From Akkermansia muciniphila (lineage in GTDB: Bacteria > Pseudomonadota > Gammaproteobacteria > Burkholderiales > Burkholderiaceae_C): DNA of 5,400 bases. The notes below the pieces were generated by a model. It was not told where the DNA came from, did no database searches, and worked only from the letters and a program-made list of their open reading frames with translations. A program made the translations under genes and the position numbers. Of this stretch, positions 3,188 through 5,400 are shown piece by piece (within the stretch, counting starts at the first letter, position 1; every line of letters starts with the position of its first letter). The stretch lies in contig CALPVM020000172.1 in NCBI GenBank assembly GCA_943327015.2, forward strand, positions 1 through 5,400. The letters are read 5' to 3'.

Positions 3188-5362
3188 ATGGCAGCCGAAC
3201 TGGCCACACAAGCACCCCCCTTTTTTAATGCTCATGTGGCAAACCACAGCAGCTGCATTACCAAAACACCGCTACTTAATCAGGGCGATCCAGAGTCTAA
3301 AAGGCAGGAAGTACTAGACTATTTCCACAATACTTTCAGCCTGTATGAAAGCATTTTTGAGTGTCTGAACAGCGATGAAGCGTTTTACGCCATTGCCAAC
3401 CCTTTACGGCATCCGCTGATTTTTTATTATGGTCACACCTCTGTTTTTTTTATCAATAAGCTTAATGTTGCCCGGCTGATTAGTCAGCGCGTAGACCCAA
3501 CCCTGGAATCCATGCTGGCCATTGGTGTGGACGAAATGTCGTGGGATGACCTGAATCAAAGCCGCCAAGACTGGCCCACACCCGCACAGGTTAAGGCATA
3601 CCGCGACCAAACGCGGCAAATAGTAGACAATTTCATACGCACCGTTGATATCCAGCTGCCAATCACCCAAGACAGCCCGCTGTGGGTCATCATCATGGGC
3701 ATTGAGCATGAGCGCATTCACCTTGAAACCTCTGCCGTGCTGCTGCGCGAGTTGCCGCTTGGCATGGTTAGACCCCATACCCTCTGGAGCAATCGGTGCC
3801 AGCAGCACGGGCAAGCGCCAAATAATGAGCTGCTTTCGGTTGCAGGGGGCAAGGTTACCCTAGGCAAAGCCAAAGACAACCCTCTTTATGGTTGGGACAA
3901 CGAATTTGGCCATGCCGCATTCGACGTCAAGCCATTCAAGGCTTCGCGCTACCTGGTGTCTAATCGCGAGTTTCTAGGTTTTGTGGAGGCCGGTGGCTAC
4001 CAAGAACGCAAGCACTGGAGCGAGGAAGGCTGGCGTTGGGTGCAGTACCGTCAGGCACAACAACCCGTTTGGTGGATAAAAACCGAACAGGGTTTTAAAT
4101 ACCGAGCCATGTTGGAAATCATGGACATGCCATGGGACTGGCCTGCGGAAGTCAATTACCTTGAAGCCAGTGCGTTTTGCGCCTGGAAATCTACCCAAAC
4201 CGGTAGTGTGATTCGCCTTCCATCAGAAGCTGAATGGTACCAGTTGCGTGCACTGGTGGATACCGACCAGCCTTACTGGGACAAAGCACCCGGCAATATT
4301 AACCTTGAATACGACATGTCGCCTTGCCCGGTCAACCGACATGCGTTCCAAAACGGTTTTTTTGATGTCATTGGCAATGTGTGGCAATGGACTTCAACAC
4401 CCATCAATGGCTTCGACGGTTTCGAGGTGCATCCGGTATACGACGATTTTTCTACACCCACCTTCGATGGCAAACACAATATTTTTAAGGGCGGTAGCTG
4501 GATCTCAACCGGCAATTTAGCCATTAAAGACGCGCGTTACGCATTTAGGCGCCATTTCTTTCAGTATTCCGGCTTTCGGTACATAGAAGGCGAAGTTCTT
4601 CTGGAGCCGGAACTGAATGTGTATGAACAACCGGGCATGGTGTCGCAGTACATTGAGTTTCATTATGGTGCTAGCCACTTTAATGTTCCCAACTTTCCAG
4701 TTGCCTGTGCGCGTATTTGCATTGATGCCATGCGCCACCGCAACATGGAACGCGCGCTGGATCTGGGGTGTGCCACGGGCCGGTCGTCGTTTGAGCTGGC
4801 TACTGCTTTCTCGCACGTCGATGCCATTGATTTTTCAGCACGGCTGATTGAGGTTCCAGTTAACCTGCAAAAAACCGGCTTGCAGCGTTACATCGTGCAG
4901 GACGAGGGTGAGCTTGTTACCTACAAAGCCATCCAGCTTACCGATTTCGAGGCCTATGATCAGGCCAAAGATAAAGTCACCTTTATGCAGGGTGACGCCT
5001 GCAATCTGGCCGAAAAATTCAACAACTACGACCTGGTATTTGCCGGCAATTTGATTGATCGACTCTATGACCCGCAGCACTTTTTGGCGATGATCAAGGC
5101 GCGTATTCGCCCGGGTGGTCTGCTCATCTTAACCTCACCCTACACCTGGCTTACGGATTTTACTGATCGCGCTAACTGGCTTGGTGGTTTTAAAGCCAAA
5201 ACCGGTGAGAACTACACAACCCTCGACGGACTGACCGACCACCTGCAACCCGAATTTAAGCTGCTTGAGCAGCCTCGTGACGTTGAATTTGTAATTCGTG
5301 AAACACGCCGCAAGTTCCAGCACAGCGTGGCCCAATTGAGTATTTGGGAAAAGTTAATTTAA
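3188..5362 (+). CDS. ovoA: OvoA: 5-histidylcysteine sulfoxide synthase fused to 4-mercaptohistidine N1-methyltransferase
   Basis: The 724-residue protein carries the three parts of OvoA, the key enzyme of ovothiol A (a thiol-histidine antioxidant) biosynthesis. An N-terminal DinB-like domain (about 20-190) holds the expected non-heme iron histidines His83 (YGHTS) and His174/His178 (HERIHLE). An FGE-sulfatase-like domain (about 215-465) follows, with WDNEFG, RLPSEAEWY, GNVWQWT, HPVYDDFSTPTFDG and KGGSWISTGN. This half joins cysteine to histidine using oxygen. A C-terminal SAM methyltransferase domain (about 485-724) has motif I LDLGCATGR (524-532) and the GNLIDRL (620-626) and RPGGLLIL (641-648) segments. 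Tyr418 in VYDDF is probably the active-site tyrosine described for Erwinia OvoA (mapped by eye). No signal peptide is seen, so it is cytoplasmic. TAGGA at 3176-3180, seven bases before the ATG, supports the start. The gene is intact. A separate PLP-dependent sulfoxide lyase (OvoB type) is needed and is not in the window. Confidence 0.97.
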   Translation: MAAELATQAPPFFNAHVANHSSCITKTPLLNQGDPESKRQEVLDYFHNTFSLYESIFECLNSDEAFYAIANPLRHPLIFYYGHTSVFFINKLNVARLISQRVDPTLESMLAIGVDEMSWDDLNQSRQDWPTPAQVKAYRDQTRQIVDNFIRTVDIQLPITQDSPLWVIIMGIEHERIHLETSAVLLRELPLGMVRPHTLWSNRCQQHGQAPNNELLSVAGGKVTLGKAKDNPLYGWDNEFGHAAFDVKPFKASRYLVSNREFLGFVEAGGYQERKHWSEEGWRWVQYRQAQQPVWWIKTEQGFKYRAMLEIMDMPWDWPAEVNYLEASAFCAWKSTQTGSVIRLPSEAEWYQLRALVDTDQPYWDKAPGNINLEYDMSPCPVNRHAFQNGFFDVIGNVWQWTSTPINGFDGFEVHPVYDDFSTPTFDGKHNIFKGGSWISTGNLAIKDARYAFRRHFFQYSGFRYIEGEVLLEPELNVYEQPGMVSQYIEFHYGASHFNVPNFPVACARICIDAMRHRNMERALDLGCATGRSSFELATAFSHVDAIDFSARLIEVPVNLQKTGLQRYIVQDEGELVTYKAIQLTDFEAYDQAKDKVTFMQGDACNLAEKFNNYDLVFAGNLIDRLYDPQHFLAMIKARIRPGGLLILTSPYTWLTDFTDRANWLGGFKAKTGENYTTLDGLTDHLQPEFKLLEQPRDVEFVIRETRRKFQHSVAQLSIWEKLI

Positions 5363-5400
5363 CGATAGGCCGAACGCAGTACGCGAAATTATGAAAGCCA
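5363..5400 (+). other. Downstream edge of ovoA
   Basis: There is no hairpin terminator in the 38 bases after the ovoA stop. An ATG at 5391 could open another gene, giving M-K-A before the window ends, but the preceding bases hold no clear ribosome site, so I do not call a gene. Confidence 0.3.

Noticed and set aside
3105..3317. 70-codon plus-strand frame overlapping the start of ovoA
   Set aside because: It covers the ovoA ribosome site and first codons in another frame and has no family resemblance.

Overview
The window reads as a stretch of proteobacterial chromosome. The closest lean is betaproteobacterial, or a relative of moderate GC. This rests on the body of the tRNA-Arg(ACG) (CTTGG anticodon stem, CGTGGG-type T arm), the OvoA-type protein, and the pairing of a low-molecular-weight phosphatase with a DUF2237 protein. 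I could not test the taxonomy by search, so it is an inference.

Layout. (1) Positions 1-1081, plus strand: the last 63 codons of a biotin-carrying acyl-CoA carboxylase subunit, then a DUF849/BKACE beta-keto acid cleavage enzyme 20 bases downstream. They are probably co-transcribed as part of a catabolic acyl-CoA operon that begins left of the window. (2) Positions 1079-1214: a tRNA-Arg(ACG) gene with encoded CCA. It has its own extended -10 promoter, which uses the stop codon of the enzyme gene, and a strong hairpin terminator with a GAAA loop. (3) Positions 1215-1476: a gene-poor stretch behind the tRNA with a small cluster of phased TACC repeats. (4) Positions 2329 down to 1477, minus strand: a two-gene unit, a low-molecular-weight protein tyrosine phosphatase overlapping by 11 bases a DUF2237 protein. 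(5) Positions 2330-3187: an 858-base divergent intergenic region rich in structure. It has a perfect DnaA box, a small palindrome, a candidate 26-27-codon ORF with a G-rich ribosome site, a 69-bp inverted-repeat element with an inner hairpin, a 65-bp AT-rich imperfect palindrome, and a cluster of A6-tract motifs in both orientations. (6) Positions 3188-5362, plus strand: a full-length ovoA gene (DinB-like, sulfoxide-synthase and SAM methyltransferase domains in one chain) for ovothiol A biosynthesis.

How they work together. The carboxylase and BKACE genes probably belong to one degradation pathway for a branched or keto-acid substrate. The phosphatase/DUF2237 pair and ovoA are separate units transcribed away from the shared intergenic region. 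All long genes are recognisable families with intact key residues. What remains unexplained is almost all in the 2330-3187 intergenic region and, less strongly, in the zone behind the tRNA.
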